Part shown: positions 1-8,323 of the stretch, one piece after another | How positions within the stretch are numbered: position 1 is the stretch's first letter | Layout: every line of letters starts with the position of its first letter | Origin: Neopusillimonas aromaticivorans | GTDB lineage: Bacteria > Pseudomonadota > Gammaproteobacteria > Burkholderiales > Burkholderiaceae_B | Reading direction: 5' to 3' | Assembly (NCBI RefSeq): GCF_030344915.1 | Contig: NZ_CP128233.1 | Location: forward strand, 868,001-932,000 | Length of the DNA stretch: 64,000 nt | Program-made: the position numbers and the translations under genes | The notes under the pieces: model-generated | The model's input: only the letters and a program-made list of their open reading frames with translations | Databases searched by the model: none | What the model was told of the DNA's origin: nothing

Positions 1-208
1 CACCGTAACGGGCGCAAAAATGATCGAAGGGTTCATCGTAGGTAATGTTCAACCCGCCAACGCCGGCACGCAAAAATTTGCGGCCTAACGATGGTTTGGC
101 CTCGTACACACTGACACGGACACCCGCCCTCGCCATTACCTCGGCGGCCATCAGCCCGGCCGGCCCGCCCCCAATCACGGCAACGACCCGCGATGCAGAA
201 GATGTCAT
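1..208 (-). CDS. HI0933-like FAD-dependent flavoprotein, N-terminal part (cut by window edge)
   Basis: Only about 69 N-terminal residues lie in the window. They start at an ATG (complement 206-208) and form a Rossmann FAD-binding motif, VIGGGPAGLMAAEVMARAG, then an acidic residue at the end of the second strand (VYEAKPS). The segment GRKFLRAGVGGLNIT follows, which is characteristic of the HI0933/YhiN family of NAD(P)/FAD-dependent oxidoreductases (the TIGR03862-type branch is likely). The cellular role of this family is poorly defined. This stretch needs no frame correction. It is transcribed in the same direction as the LysR-type fragment upstream of it, about 65 bases away. Confidence 0.75.
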   Translation of the reverse strand, partial: MTSSASRVVAVIGGGPAGLMAAEVMARAGVRVSVYEAKPSLGRKFLRAGVGGLNITYDEPFDHFCARYG

Positions 209-274
209 GATCCGCTCCAACAAAACATATGGCCCAGATCATATCGGAAACCAGGAGCAAACCGTCGGTAACCT

Positions 275-965
275 TTACGGCCTGTTCTTGTACCAGCGCT
301 GGGCCATTGCATCGATGTGCTCCAGAAAGACTGACGCCAGGGGGATAACCGTTTGCCAGATGGATAAAGGGTCCACCAACTGGACTTGATCGGAAACCCT
401 CGACGTCCAGCGCAACCACGTCTTCCAGCGGATGATGCTGGCTGAGTGCATGCTCGGACACCACGGCCAAACCCATACCGGCTGCCACCGAACGTTTGAC
501 CGCTTCATTGCTGCCGAGCTCAAGCCGTATGACGGGATGAAAACCCTTGCTGGCGAACCAGGCATCGCTCGCCATACGGGTGCCGGAACCTCGTTCGCGC
601 GCGATGAAACGCTCGTCGCCCAGCATCTTCACATCAAGACGAGGCTGTCCGGCAAGACGGTGACTGCGTGGCGCGATAAGCACCAGACGGTTGGGCAAGA
701 ACTCATGTCGGATCAACGGCAACTGATCGGGTGGCTGCGACATGATGTAAAGATCATCGCGGTTATCCATCAACCGCTCAAGCACACCGTCACGATTGAG
801 CACCTCAAGTGAAATATCGGCGTCAGGATATTGGGCACAAAACTGCCCGAGCAGATCAGGAACAAAATACTTGGCGGTGCTGACCACGGCCAGACGCAAG
901 CGCCCTCGGGTCAGCCCTTTAAATGCGTCGATTTGCTGCTCGAACGCAGCCCATTTCTTGACCAT
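275..965 (-). pseudogene. LysR-family regulator (CbbR/CysB-like), C-terminal fragment lacking the DNA-binding domain
   Basis: The readable part begins near VKKWAAFEQQIDAFKGL and covers the linker and the effector-binding domain (RGRLRLAVVSTAKYFVP, then GSGTRMASDAWF and GMGLAVVSEHAL), as in CbbR-like LysR proteins. The roughly 80-90 residue winged-helix N-terminus is absent; the DNA that should encode it is instead sbtA sequence on the other strand. Two single-base undercalls, at the GG at 392-393 and the G run at 340-344, must be restored to read the natural end (LASVFLEHIDAMAQRWYKNRP, stop at 275-277). Such regulators often sit divergently beside SbtA transporters, so the two fragments were probably once a divergent pair. 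A DNA-binding role is not possible for this fragment as it stands. Confidence 0.75.
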
Positions 966-1624
966 CAGGGCATCGCATACGGAGGGCACATGGCGGCCGC
1001 CATGGCACTGATGGAATCACCCGCCATCATCATGGCCGTCGTCTTCGCCAACAGCCTGCGCAGTCAGCACGCTTCGCGTTCGGCACAGATCAGCACGAAT
1101 GGCACACTGGCGCTGACGGGTGACCCCATGCAGACACACGTACCATTGAAAAAATCCTGCATGAATCGTTCACGGACGGCGCCCAGCTTCTGTTGCTGGG
1201 TGCCATGCTGATCGGCATGCTGACGGGCGATGCAGGGGAAGCCGTCATGGCGCCATTTTCCGTCGACCTGTTCAAAGGCATGCTGGCATTTTTTCTGCTG
1301 GACATGGGGCTGATGGTTGCGCGAGGCATGGCAGACCTGAAAAAACAGCCCAAATGGCTGATAGCCTATGCCATAGTTGCACCACTCGCCCATGCCACAC
1401 TGGCACTTCTGCTGGCGAGGCTGATCGGTATCAGCGCCGGCAACACGGCCTTGTTGATGGTGCTGGCCGCAAGCGCCTCGTACATCGCCGTACCTGCCGT
1501 TTTGCGCTACGCCCTGCCCGAAGCCAACCCTTCGCTGTACTTTGGCATGTCACTGGGCGTCACGTTTCCGTTCAACCTCATTCTGGGCATACCGCTTTAC
1601 GTCAATGTTGCGGCCACCCTTTAA
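955..1624 (+). pseudogene. sbtA: SbtA-type sodium-dependent bicarbonate transporter, N-terminally truncated
   Basis: The frame opens without a start codon at FLDHQGIAYGGHMAAAMALMESPAI, a segment typical of the middle of SbtA (sodium/bicarbonate symporter family). It continues through hydrophobic helices (GAMLIGMLTGDAG, VDLFKGMLAFFLLDMGLMVA, LMVLAASASYIAVPAVLRYALPEANPSLY) to a natural stop at 1622-1624. The first roughly 110 residues are missing, because the sequence to the left belongs to the opposing LysR gene. One undercalled C run at 1124-1127 shifts the frame inside the cytoplasmic linker. As given, the gene cannot make a complete transporter. Confidence 0.75.
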
Positions 1625-1630
1625 ATCCTG

Positions 1631-1654
1631 GAAAGGCCCCAAACGGGGCCTTTC
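1631..1654. terminator. Hairpin terminator between sbtA and the chemoreceptor
   Basis: GAAAGGCCCC-AAAC-GGGGCCTTTC is a perfect 10-bp stem with a 4-base loop, placed 6 bases after the sbtA stop and 12 bases from the end of the convergent chemoreceptor gene. A short T-rich tail follows on the plus strand. It probably serves both convergent genes. Confidence 0.65.
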
Positions 1655-1666
1655 ACTTTCATGGTC

Positions 1667-3286
1667 TTAGCGGGTTGGCGCAACCACCTTGAATTCACTG
1701 ACCAGGTCTGCCAGGACCTGAGCCTGACGCAACATGCCCTGAGACGTATCCGCCACAACATCAACCTGGGCCTCGTTCTGGGAGTTCAATTCATCAAGAT
1801 GGGCAATCGCCGTACTGACCTGGGAAACACCCACGCTCTGCTCACGACTGGCGTTGGCAATGTCCGTCATCAGCTGGGCCGCCTTGTCGGCCGAGTCCAG
1901 GATTTCACTCATGGTGCGTTCGGCATCACGAACCGAGCCATGGGCCTTTTCAACATTGCCGGAGGACGTGACGATCAACTCCTTGATCTCTTTTGCTGCG
2001 GTTGCACTACGCTGAGCCAATGCACGGACTTCACCCGCCACGACGGCAAAGCCACGGCCTTGCTCGCCCGCGCGTGCCGCCTCTACTGCAGCATTCAAGG
2101 CAAGAATATTGGTCTGAAAGGCGATGCTGTCGATCACCGCAATAATGTCGGTGATTTTGCGGGATCCTTCATAAATATCGTCCATGACCGCCGTCACCTG
2201 ACTGACTGCAGCACGGCCATCACGCGCCACCTCAGACGTTCGGTGCACCAGATCGCTGGCAGAAGCCGCATTATCGGCATTGCTGGTAACCGTGGACGTA
2301 ATTTCATCCATCGCCGCAGCCGTTTGCTGAAGACTGGCCGACTGCGCCTCGGTGCGGGCCGCCAGTTCGGTATTGCCCTGGGCAATGCTTGACGAGCTTT
2401 CGTTGACCTGACGGGTGGATTCCTGAATCTGGCCCACCAGCAGCTTGATATTGACCTGCAAAATCCGCAACCACTGGCTGACCTGGCCCAACTCATCATC
2501 ACCCCGCGCCGGAATGCGGTCATACAAATTGCCGCTGCTCAAAGAGCCCAGAAACTCGGTCGCTTCTTTAAGCGGTGTAACGACAGAACGACGCAAGGCA
2601 TACAGCCCAAGCATGATCAAGGCCCAGCCAGGCAAGATAAACAGCACCTCGGCCGGATTGCCATTGAGCAGTACCTCGACAACACCATTGCCCAGCACAG
2701 CGGTAACCAGCAACGCCAGCAAATTGAACTTGGCCTTCAATGAGAAATTGAAGAAGCGTTTGACACGGGCCCCAAAGGATGTCGGCGTTGGCACACCGTT
2801 GCGCAGCACCACCGAAGTATCCCCTGCGTTCAGGCGATCATACAAGGCCTGTGTGGCCCGCAACGCAGCCTCGGGAGGCTTGACACGTATTGATGTGTAG
2901 CCCGTGGTTTGACCATTTTTGACAATCGGGGCGACAAAGGCCAGGACCCAATATTCATCGCCGTTACGGCAACGGTTCTTGATCATGCCGCCCCAGGCTT
3001 TACCCTCTTTCAGGGTTGCCCATAAATCCTCGAAGACTTGTCTGGGCATGTAGGGGTGACGCTCGATGCTTTGAGGAGACCCCACAAGCTCATCACGGCT
3101 GTAACCGCTGATGCGCACGAAATTATCGTTGGCATACGTCACATTGCCGCGCAGATCAGTTTTGGAAATGATGGTTTCATCGGGTCGGAGTACGTACTCG
3201 GCGGCCACCACCGGACCTGACCGTGGCCGGCTGACTGCCACGCCCGACTGGCCCGATGGGCCTGCTGCTGAAACGCCGTACTGCAT
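1667..3286 (-). CDS. PAS-domain methyl-accepting chemotaxis protein (Aer-like)
   Basis: A 539-residue receptor. The start at 3286 (MQYGVSAAGPSG) is preferred to an upstream in-frame ATG because GGGGAA lies just before it. An N-terminal PAS domain (VLRPDETIISKTDLRGNVTYAND, later GDEYWVLAFVAP) resembles the FAD-binding PAS of Aer. Two hydrophobic segments follow at about residues 200-250, then a HAMP-like region and a long coiled-coil signalling domain. The hairpin tip is the conserved IAFQTNILALNAAVEAARAG region that contacts CheA and CheW. No C-terminal CheR-binding pentapeptide is seen; the protein ends VVAPTR. It probably senses redox state or oxygen rather than a periplasmic ligand, since no periplasmic domain is visible. 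The frame is intact. Confidence 0.9.
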   Translation of the reverse strand: MQYGVSAAGPSGQSGVAVSRPRSGPVVAAEYVLRPDETIISKTDLRGNVTYANDNFVRISGYSRDELVGSPQSIERHPYMPRQVFEDLWATLKEGKAWGGMIKNRCRNGDEYWVLAFVAPIVKNGQTTGYTSIRVKPPEAALRATQALYDRLNAGDTSVVLRNGVPTPTSFGARVKRFFNFSLKAKFNLLALLVTAVLGNGVVEVLLNGNPAEVLFILPGWALIMLGLYALRRSVVTPLKEATEFLGSLSSGNLYDRIPARGDDELGQVSQWLRILQVNIKLLVGQIQESTRQVNESSSSIAQGNTELAARTEAQSASLQQTAAAMDEITSTVTSNADNAASASDLVHRTSEVARDGRAAVSQVTAVMDDIYEGSRKITDIIAVIDSIAFQTNILALNAAVEAARAGEQGRGFAVVAGEVRALAQRSATAAKEIKELIVTSSGNVEKAHGSVRDAERTMSEILDSADKAAQLMTDIANASREQSVGVSQVSTAIAHLDELNSQNEAQVDVVADTSQGMLRQAQVLADLVSEFKVVAPTR

Positions 3287-3444
3287 ATTTTTCCCCGAAA
3301 CAAAAACCTGGAATGTCTTGATAAAAGACAAAGTCGGGTCAAATATTAGCAAACGAACCTGTACAGAAAAGCCCAACCCGGGCGATGTTATGGAAAATAC
3401 CTAGAAAGTTGAACCCTAAACATTCAGCAGGCTGTACGATAGAG

Positions 3445-4753
3445 TTACCAGCGCTTACTAATGGAAAAGAATCGATCAGTCAAAATACCTGCACCGGTAC
3501 CTATAAGTACCGGCACAACCCAGCCCAAACCGGCCGAAGCTCCCGGTAATGCCCCTAACCACGAGGGGCCCAGCCCGCCAGCTCAGCCATTTTGAGGCTT
3601 TCAATCGCACCAAACAGGGCCGCCATCGTCATGGCAGGAACAAATACACGCGAAGGTCGGATCCACCAATTTGACAACAGGCTAAGCAAAACCAGCACAA
3701 TGGCAACGGGATACATAGCCACCAGCACGGGTACCGACACACTGATCAGCTGCGTCAGACCGAGATTAGCCACGACAGCACTAAACAGGCAAAACACCAC
3801 TACGGCCCGTGCATAAGAAACCTTGAGCAGCACGCTGAAATACTGACCGCACGCGGCCAGCACACCCACGGCAGTCGTCAGGCAGGCCAGCACAATGACA
3901 ACCGCGAGTACCCAGGTACCGGTTGCGCCAAAAGCATAACGGGCAAAGCCTGACAACAAGGGAACACCTGTTTCGGCACCCGGGTGCAGCGCTTCGCCGC
4001 TGCTGGCGCCAAGATAAATCAATGACAGATAGACCAGCGCCAAACCCGCTGCGGCAATAATCGCTGCAATGATCGCGTAACGCGCCTGTAAAGACCGGTC
4101 GTGGATGCCGCGACTACGAATGGCATTGACCACAACAATGCCGAACACCAGCGCCGCCAGCGCGTCCATTGTCTGGTAGCCCTGAAGAAACCCCTGTACC
4201 AGGGTGCGTCACGGTAGGCCGGACTGCCACCGGCGATTTCACCGGCGGGGACGATAACGGCTGCGCCTCCCAGAACCAGCAGCGCGACAATCAGAACCGG
4301 CGTGATGACTTTCCCGACATTATCAATAAGGCGCGTCGGATTCAGGGTGATCCAGAGCACCAACGAAAAATACACGAGCGAATACACCAGCAACGGTACA
4401 GGGCTGTCACCCACGAATGGCGCCAGGCCAATCTCGAACGACACCACCGCCGTACGCGGTGCGGCAAACAGTGGGCCGATCGCCAGATAAACCAGAACCG
4501 CAAACAACACCCCGGCCACTCTCCCGATGGGAACAGTCAGCTCATCAAGCCCACCGCCAACCCTGGCCAACGCAACAATGGTGACGAGGGGCAAACCAAC
4601 GCCCGTCAACAGAAAACCGACCGAGGCCATCCCCATGTCGTCGCCCGCCAAGAGCCCAACAAGAGGAGGAAAAATGATATTGCCTGCCCCCAGAAACAGG
4701 GCGAAGGTCATGAAGCCCAGGGCAATAAGGTCAGACAGTTTCAGTGTTTGCAT
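3445..4753 (-). CDS. brnQ: Branched-chain amino acid:cation symporter BrnQ (two frameshifts)
   Basis: An inner-membrane LIVCS-family carrier for leucine, isoleucine and valine. The start MQTLKLSDLIALGFM (ATG complement 4751-4753) matches the family; the signature FLGAGNIIFPPLVGLLAG follows. Two single-base losses split the gene: a G run at 4202-4204 (needed to read DAPLVQGF) and a G run at 3565-3568. Restoring both gives a continuous 436-residue protein ending at 3445-3447, the normal length for BrnQ with 12 helices. It stands alone between the chemoreceptor and the molybdate regulator. Confidence 0.88.
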
Positions 4754-4819
4754 GTAAATAAGTGCGCCGTCAGGTGATCTGTGTTTTCGGCAAGAAAAAA
4801 TTGTGTAGAACAATTGTCG

Positions 4820-5614
4820 TCATATTAGCGCAAGGCCCTGCCCTGTCACCGCGATGACAACAGCGGCCGGGCTAACCGACGCTACCGCCGCATCACCCGT
4901 GCTCAACGTTGTCTGTTCCGCAACAAACCCCGTTAGATGAATACCGGCCGGCAGCATCAGGCCGACTTCCGCACCTGCCCCTGCAACGCTTCGGCGAACC
5001 TCACCGTAGAACAAATTGATGTCCGCCTCTTTCGCCAAGGCCTCCGCCGGGGAAGGGTTTATACGGACCGCCGTGGCCTTGAACAAGGCAAGCACCGGCC
5101 TTCCGGGACATAAACCCAACAGCTCTGCACTTTCTTGCGTGACTCGCGCACAAAAAACGGTTGCATCAGACAACCTTAGAGTCACAGTAACGTGCCCCGC
5201 CTCGATAGCCACACCATCGACAACACAGGGGAACTGATTGCGCATGCTGGTGCGCAACCCTGCGGCAACCACCGCCGATGTCACACCGGCAACCTCGGTA
5301 TCGGTTGATTCGACCAATTGTGCCAGTAATTGCTGACGTGCCTGAGCAAATGCAGCGGCCACAACCAGCAATTTCTGACCGGCGGACGTCAAGACCGCCC
5401 CTCCTCCACCACTACCGCCAACGGCCGTATTGATCAATGGCGTACCTGCCAAATTCGTCAATGTTTCTATAGCCTGCCACGCCGCCTTATAGCTCACGCC
5501 GGCTGAACGTGCCGCTTTTGAAATGGAGCCAGCCTCGCCCACCCGTCGCAAAATATCCAGACGTTTGTCGCTGGCCTCAAACCCCAGCAGCTCATCAAAA
5601 GGTAGAAAAGTCAC
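4820..5614 (-). CDS. modE: Molybdate-responsive transcriptional regulator ModE
   Basis: The N-terminal winged helix (RLDILRRVGEAGSISKAARSAGVSYKAAWQAI) is the ModE/LysR-like DNA-binding domain. It is followed by two tandem MOP/TOBE repeats of about 65 residues each (near SAVVAAGLRTSMRNQFPC and LFKATAVRINPSP), which bind molybdate at the dimer interface. I prefer a GTG start at 5612-5614 (VTFLPFDELLG), which has AGG just upstream; a TTG start at 5656 would add 14 residues. The gene is divergent from modABC. In known systems molybdate-loaded ModE represses modABC, and an inverted repeat suited to this lies before modA. Confidence 0.85.
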   Translation of the reverse strand: MTFLPFDELLGFEASDKRLDILRRVGEAGSISKAARSAGVSYKAAWQAIETLTNLAGTPLINTAVGGSGGGGAVLTSAGQKLLVVAAAFAQARQQLLAQLVESTDTEVAGVTSAVVAAGLRTSMRNQFPCVVDGVAIEAGHVTVTLRLSDATVFCARVTQESAELLGLCPGRPVLALFKATAVRINPSPAEALAKEADINLFYGEVRRSVAGAGAEVGLMLPAGIHLTGFVAEQTTLSTGDAAVASVSPAAVVIAVTGQGLALI

Positions 5615-5680
5615 GGCCTGATTTCCGGTGAAATACGTTATTCCTGGTTGGAACAACGCTTATAATATCGTGATACGATT

Positions 5681-5703
5681 CGCTATTCATTTTTGGAATA
5701 GCG
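5681..5703. promoter_or_regulatory. Candidate ModE operator
   Basis: CGCTATTC-N7-GAATAGCG is a perfect 8-bp inverted repeat that ends 8 bases before the modA start codon. The CG-TAT...ATA-CG layout resembles the known ModE box, although the spacing and inner bases differ. A TATAAT at 5661-5666 lies just upstream, so a bound repressor would cover the transcription start region of modA. Confidence 0.5.
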
Positions 5704-5711
5704 AGGATTTC

Positions 5712-6491
5712 ATGAAAAAACTGCTTTCTATGCTCACGATCGGCGCCAGCCTGGTTGCGCTGGTTCCTCAGGCCGCCAGCGCCGACACCCTGGCGGTCGC
5801 CGTTGCTGCCAACTTCAGTGCACCCATGCAAAAAATCGCGACAGGTTTTGAAGCAGCAACTGGTCACACACTCCAGATCGCGGTCGGTTCGACCGGACGC
5901 TTTTACGCCCAGATCCAGCACGGTGCGCCCTTCGATGTACTGCTGGCCGCCGATACCACCACACCCGAGAAACTGGTGAACGAAGGGCTGGCCTTGGCAG
6001 AATCGCGCCGGACCTACGCCATTGGCACGCTGGTACTTTATAGCCAAAACCCAGGCCTCGTCGACAGTCAGGGCAACATCCTGAAAAACGGAAATTTCAG
6101 CAAAATCGCCTTGGCAGATCCAAAGCTGGCCCCCTACGGCAAGGCCGCCTTGCAAACCCTTGAAGCCCTCGGGCTGGCCAAGACCCTTGAACCGAAGTTT
6201 GTCTACGGGGAAAGCATCGGCCAGACCTGGCAGTTCGTCGTTACCGAAAATGCAACATTAGGCTTTGTCGCAGGCTCCCAGGTCGCAAGTCTTGGCAAAG
6301 AGGCGGCCGGGTCACACTGGGTCGTGCCGCAACATCTGTATGCCCCCTTGCGCCAGGACATGGTGATACTCAACCGGGCCAAAGACAATCAGGCCGCCCG
6401 CGCACTGGTCAAATGGCTGCACGGCACTGAAGCCTTGGGTATCATTAAAAGCTTCGGCTACGGCATAGACACTGCACCAGTTGACCCATGA
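5712..6491 (+). CDS. modA: Molybdate ABC transporter periplasmic binding protein ModA
   Basis: A 259-residue precursor. A Sec signal peptide (MKKLLSMLTIGASLVALVPQAASA) ends in an AXA site at about residue 24. The mature part begins with VAVAANFSAPMQKIATGFE and continues with VGSTGRFYAQIQHGAPFDVLLAADTTTPEKL, the oxyanion-binding core of ModA-type proteins. It delivers molybdate or tungstate to ModB. The start at 5712 is chosen because it gives the signal peptide and has GAGGA upstream. The stop overlaps the modB start (ATGA), so the genes are translationally coupled. Confidence 0.93.
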   Translation: MKKLLSMLTIGASLVALVPQAASADTLAVAVAANFSAPMQKIATGFEAATGHTLQIAVGSTGRFYAQIQHGAPFDVLLAADTTTPEKLVNEGLALAESRRTYAIGTLVLYSQNPGLVDSQGNILKNGNFSKIALADPKLAPYGKAALQTLEALGLAKTLEPKFVYGESIGQTWQFVVTENATLGFVAGSQVASLGKEAAGSHWVVPQHLYAPLRQDMVILNRAKDNQAARALVKWLHGTEALGIIKSFGYGIDTAPVDP

Positions 6492-7168
6492 CCCTTTCCC
6501 AGGCATCCCTTCAGGCCATCTGGCTGACGCTTGAACTTGCCACAATCAGCACAGTGGTGTTGCTGGTTATCGCCATACCGCTGGCCTGGTGGCTGGTCCA
6601 GGCACGTTCGAGGTTGCAGGCTCCCGTCCACGCTCTGGTCACGCTACCTCTGGTTTTACCCCCATCGGTCTTGGGCTTTTATCTGTTGATCGCGATGGGG
6701 CCCAATGGCCCGCTGGGGCAGTTCACCCAAGCCATGGGTTGGGGAATTTTTTCTTTCACGTTCACAGGCCTGGTCATCGGCTCCGTCATTTTTTCATTAC
6801 CCTTTGCTGTACAACCGGTTCACAACGCTTTCGAAGCCATGGGCCGACGCCCGATGGAAGCAGCCGCCACCCTCGGGGCCAGCCCGCTGAACGCATTTTT
6901 CACTGTCGCCATTCCGCAAGCTCGCAGCGGCATCCTGACAGCGGCCATCCTGAGTTTTGCCCATACCGTTGGCGAGTTCGGGGTTGTCCTGATGATTGGT
7001 GGCAATATTCCTGGCCAGACCCGTGTCATCTCGACCCAGATTTACGGGTACGTTGAAGCCATGGACTACTCGCAGGCCCACTGGTTGGCGGCCAGCATGC
7101 TGGTATTCTCATTTGCTGTATTGCTGGCTCTGGCCGCACTGCGGCGTCAACCCGCTCGTCTGCTATAG
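6488..7168 (+). CDS. modB: Molybdate ABC transporter permease ModB
   Basis: A 226-residue inner-membrane permease with about five hydrophobic segments. The binding-protein-dependent transport signature is visible as EAAATLGASPLNAFFTVAIP, the EAA loop that contacts the ATPase ModC. The C-terminal region GEFGVVLMIGGNIPGQTRVIS is typical of ModB. It overlaps modA by four bases and is followed 63 bases later by modC. The frame is intact. Confidence 0.93.
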   Translation: MTLSQASLQAIWLTLELATISTVVLLVIAIPLAWWLVQARSRLQAPVHALVTLPLVLPPSVLGFYLLIAMGPNGPLGQFTQAMGWGIFSFTFTGLVIGSVIFSLPFAVQPVHNAFEAMGRRPMEAAATLGASPLNAFFTVAIPQARSGILTAAILSFAHTVGEFGVVLMIGGNIPGQTRVISTQIYGYVEAMDYSQAHWLAASMLVFSFAVLLALAALRRQPARLL

Positions 7169-7231
7169 ACACGCTTTCGCCCGGCGGGCGCACCGGGCTT
7201 TGCCGATTGTCACAACCTCAGAAAAAACGCC

Positions 7232-8323
7232 ATGGCCAAAAACCACGCCGATACCCTTGATATTGCCCTGACACTTCCCCGTGTCGGCTTTACCCTGAAA
7301 GTCGACCTTAAACTGCCGGGTTCAGGCATCACAGTGCTGTTTGGGGCCTCCGGGTCAGGCAAAACAAGCCTGCTGCGCTGCGTGGCCGGACTTGAAACAC
7401 CCGCCTCGGCCACCATCATCATCAATGGCGAGGTCTGGCACGACGACCGTCAAAACATCAACAGGCCGACCTGGCGCCGCCCCTGGGTTACGTTTTCCAG
7501 GAGGCCAGTCTGTTCAATCACCTGAGCGTCAAAGACAACCTTGAGTACGGCATCAAACGTCGACCCGCCCCGAACTCTGGTCAGGTACTGACTGAGGCGA
7601 TAGCACTGCTGGGGATCGGGCACTTGCTTGACCGTCGACCCGATAGTTTGTCGGGCGGTGAGCGCCAACGCGTGGCCATCGCGCGGGCCTTGGCCACGCA
7701 GCCGCGCCTTTTACTGCTTGACGAGCCACTGGCTTCACTGGACGTTTCGCGACGAGAGGATGTGCTGCCCTGGCTTGAAAAGCTGCATGATGAATTCCGT
7801 ATCCCCATGCTCTACGTCACGCACTCGGCTAATGAATTACAGCGGCTAGCCGATCATGTTGTCGTCCTCGAGCACGGAAACGTCAGGACACAGGGTGAGG
7901 TTCATGACGTACTGACAGCGATGGACCCACCCTGATCAGCGGGGACGAAGCCGGCACGGTTCTGAAAGGCCGGGTGATACATGTCGATGCCGGCTGGAAT
8001 ATGGCGAAAATAGCGGTGGGCGCCACGGTTTTGAAATCCCGCATGCCGGCCTGCACGAAAACCAGAGCGTTCGCCTGCTGGTACTGGCCCGAGACGTCAG
8101 TATTGCCACGCAAAAACCAGAAAACACCAGCATTCAGAATCTGGTCCCGTGCCGCATTGAATCAATTCAGCCTGACACCCACCCCGCCCAGGTGCTGGTC
8201 AAGCTTGCTCACGCAGACACAACCCTGATTGCGCGGATTACACGCCGGGCACGCGAAACACTGGACCTGACAGCCGGCCAGACGGTCTGGGCCCAGATCA
8301 AATCAGTAGCACTGGTCAGGTAA
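7232..8323 (+). CDS. modC: Molybdate ABC transporter ATPase ModC (three frameshifts)
   Basis: The nucleotide-binding domain shows Walker A (GASGSGKTS, residues about 36-44), the Q-loop VFQEASLF, the signature LSGGERQRVAIARAL and Walker B (LLLLDEPLASLD), then the switch His in YVTHS. A C-terminal TOBE/MOP domain follows (GTVLKGRVIHVDAGWNM to IKSVALVR). Single bases are missing from the C run at 7480-7483, the C run at 7930-7932 and the G run at 8018-8020. Adding them gives about 364 residues, the usual length. The gene ends inside the end of the convergent kinase/ATPase gene, with a 21-base tail-to-tail overlap. Confidence 0.88.

Noticed and set aside
1661..2392. Long open frame opposite the chemoreceptor signalling domain
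   Set aside because: Mirror of the coiled-coil codons; its composition (His, Arg and Asn rich) is typical of antisense frames.
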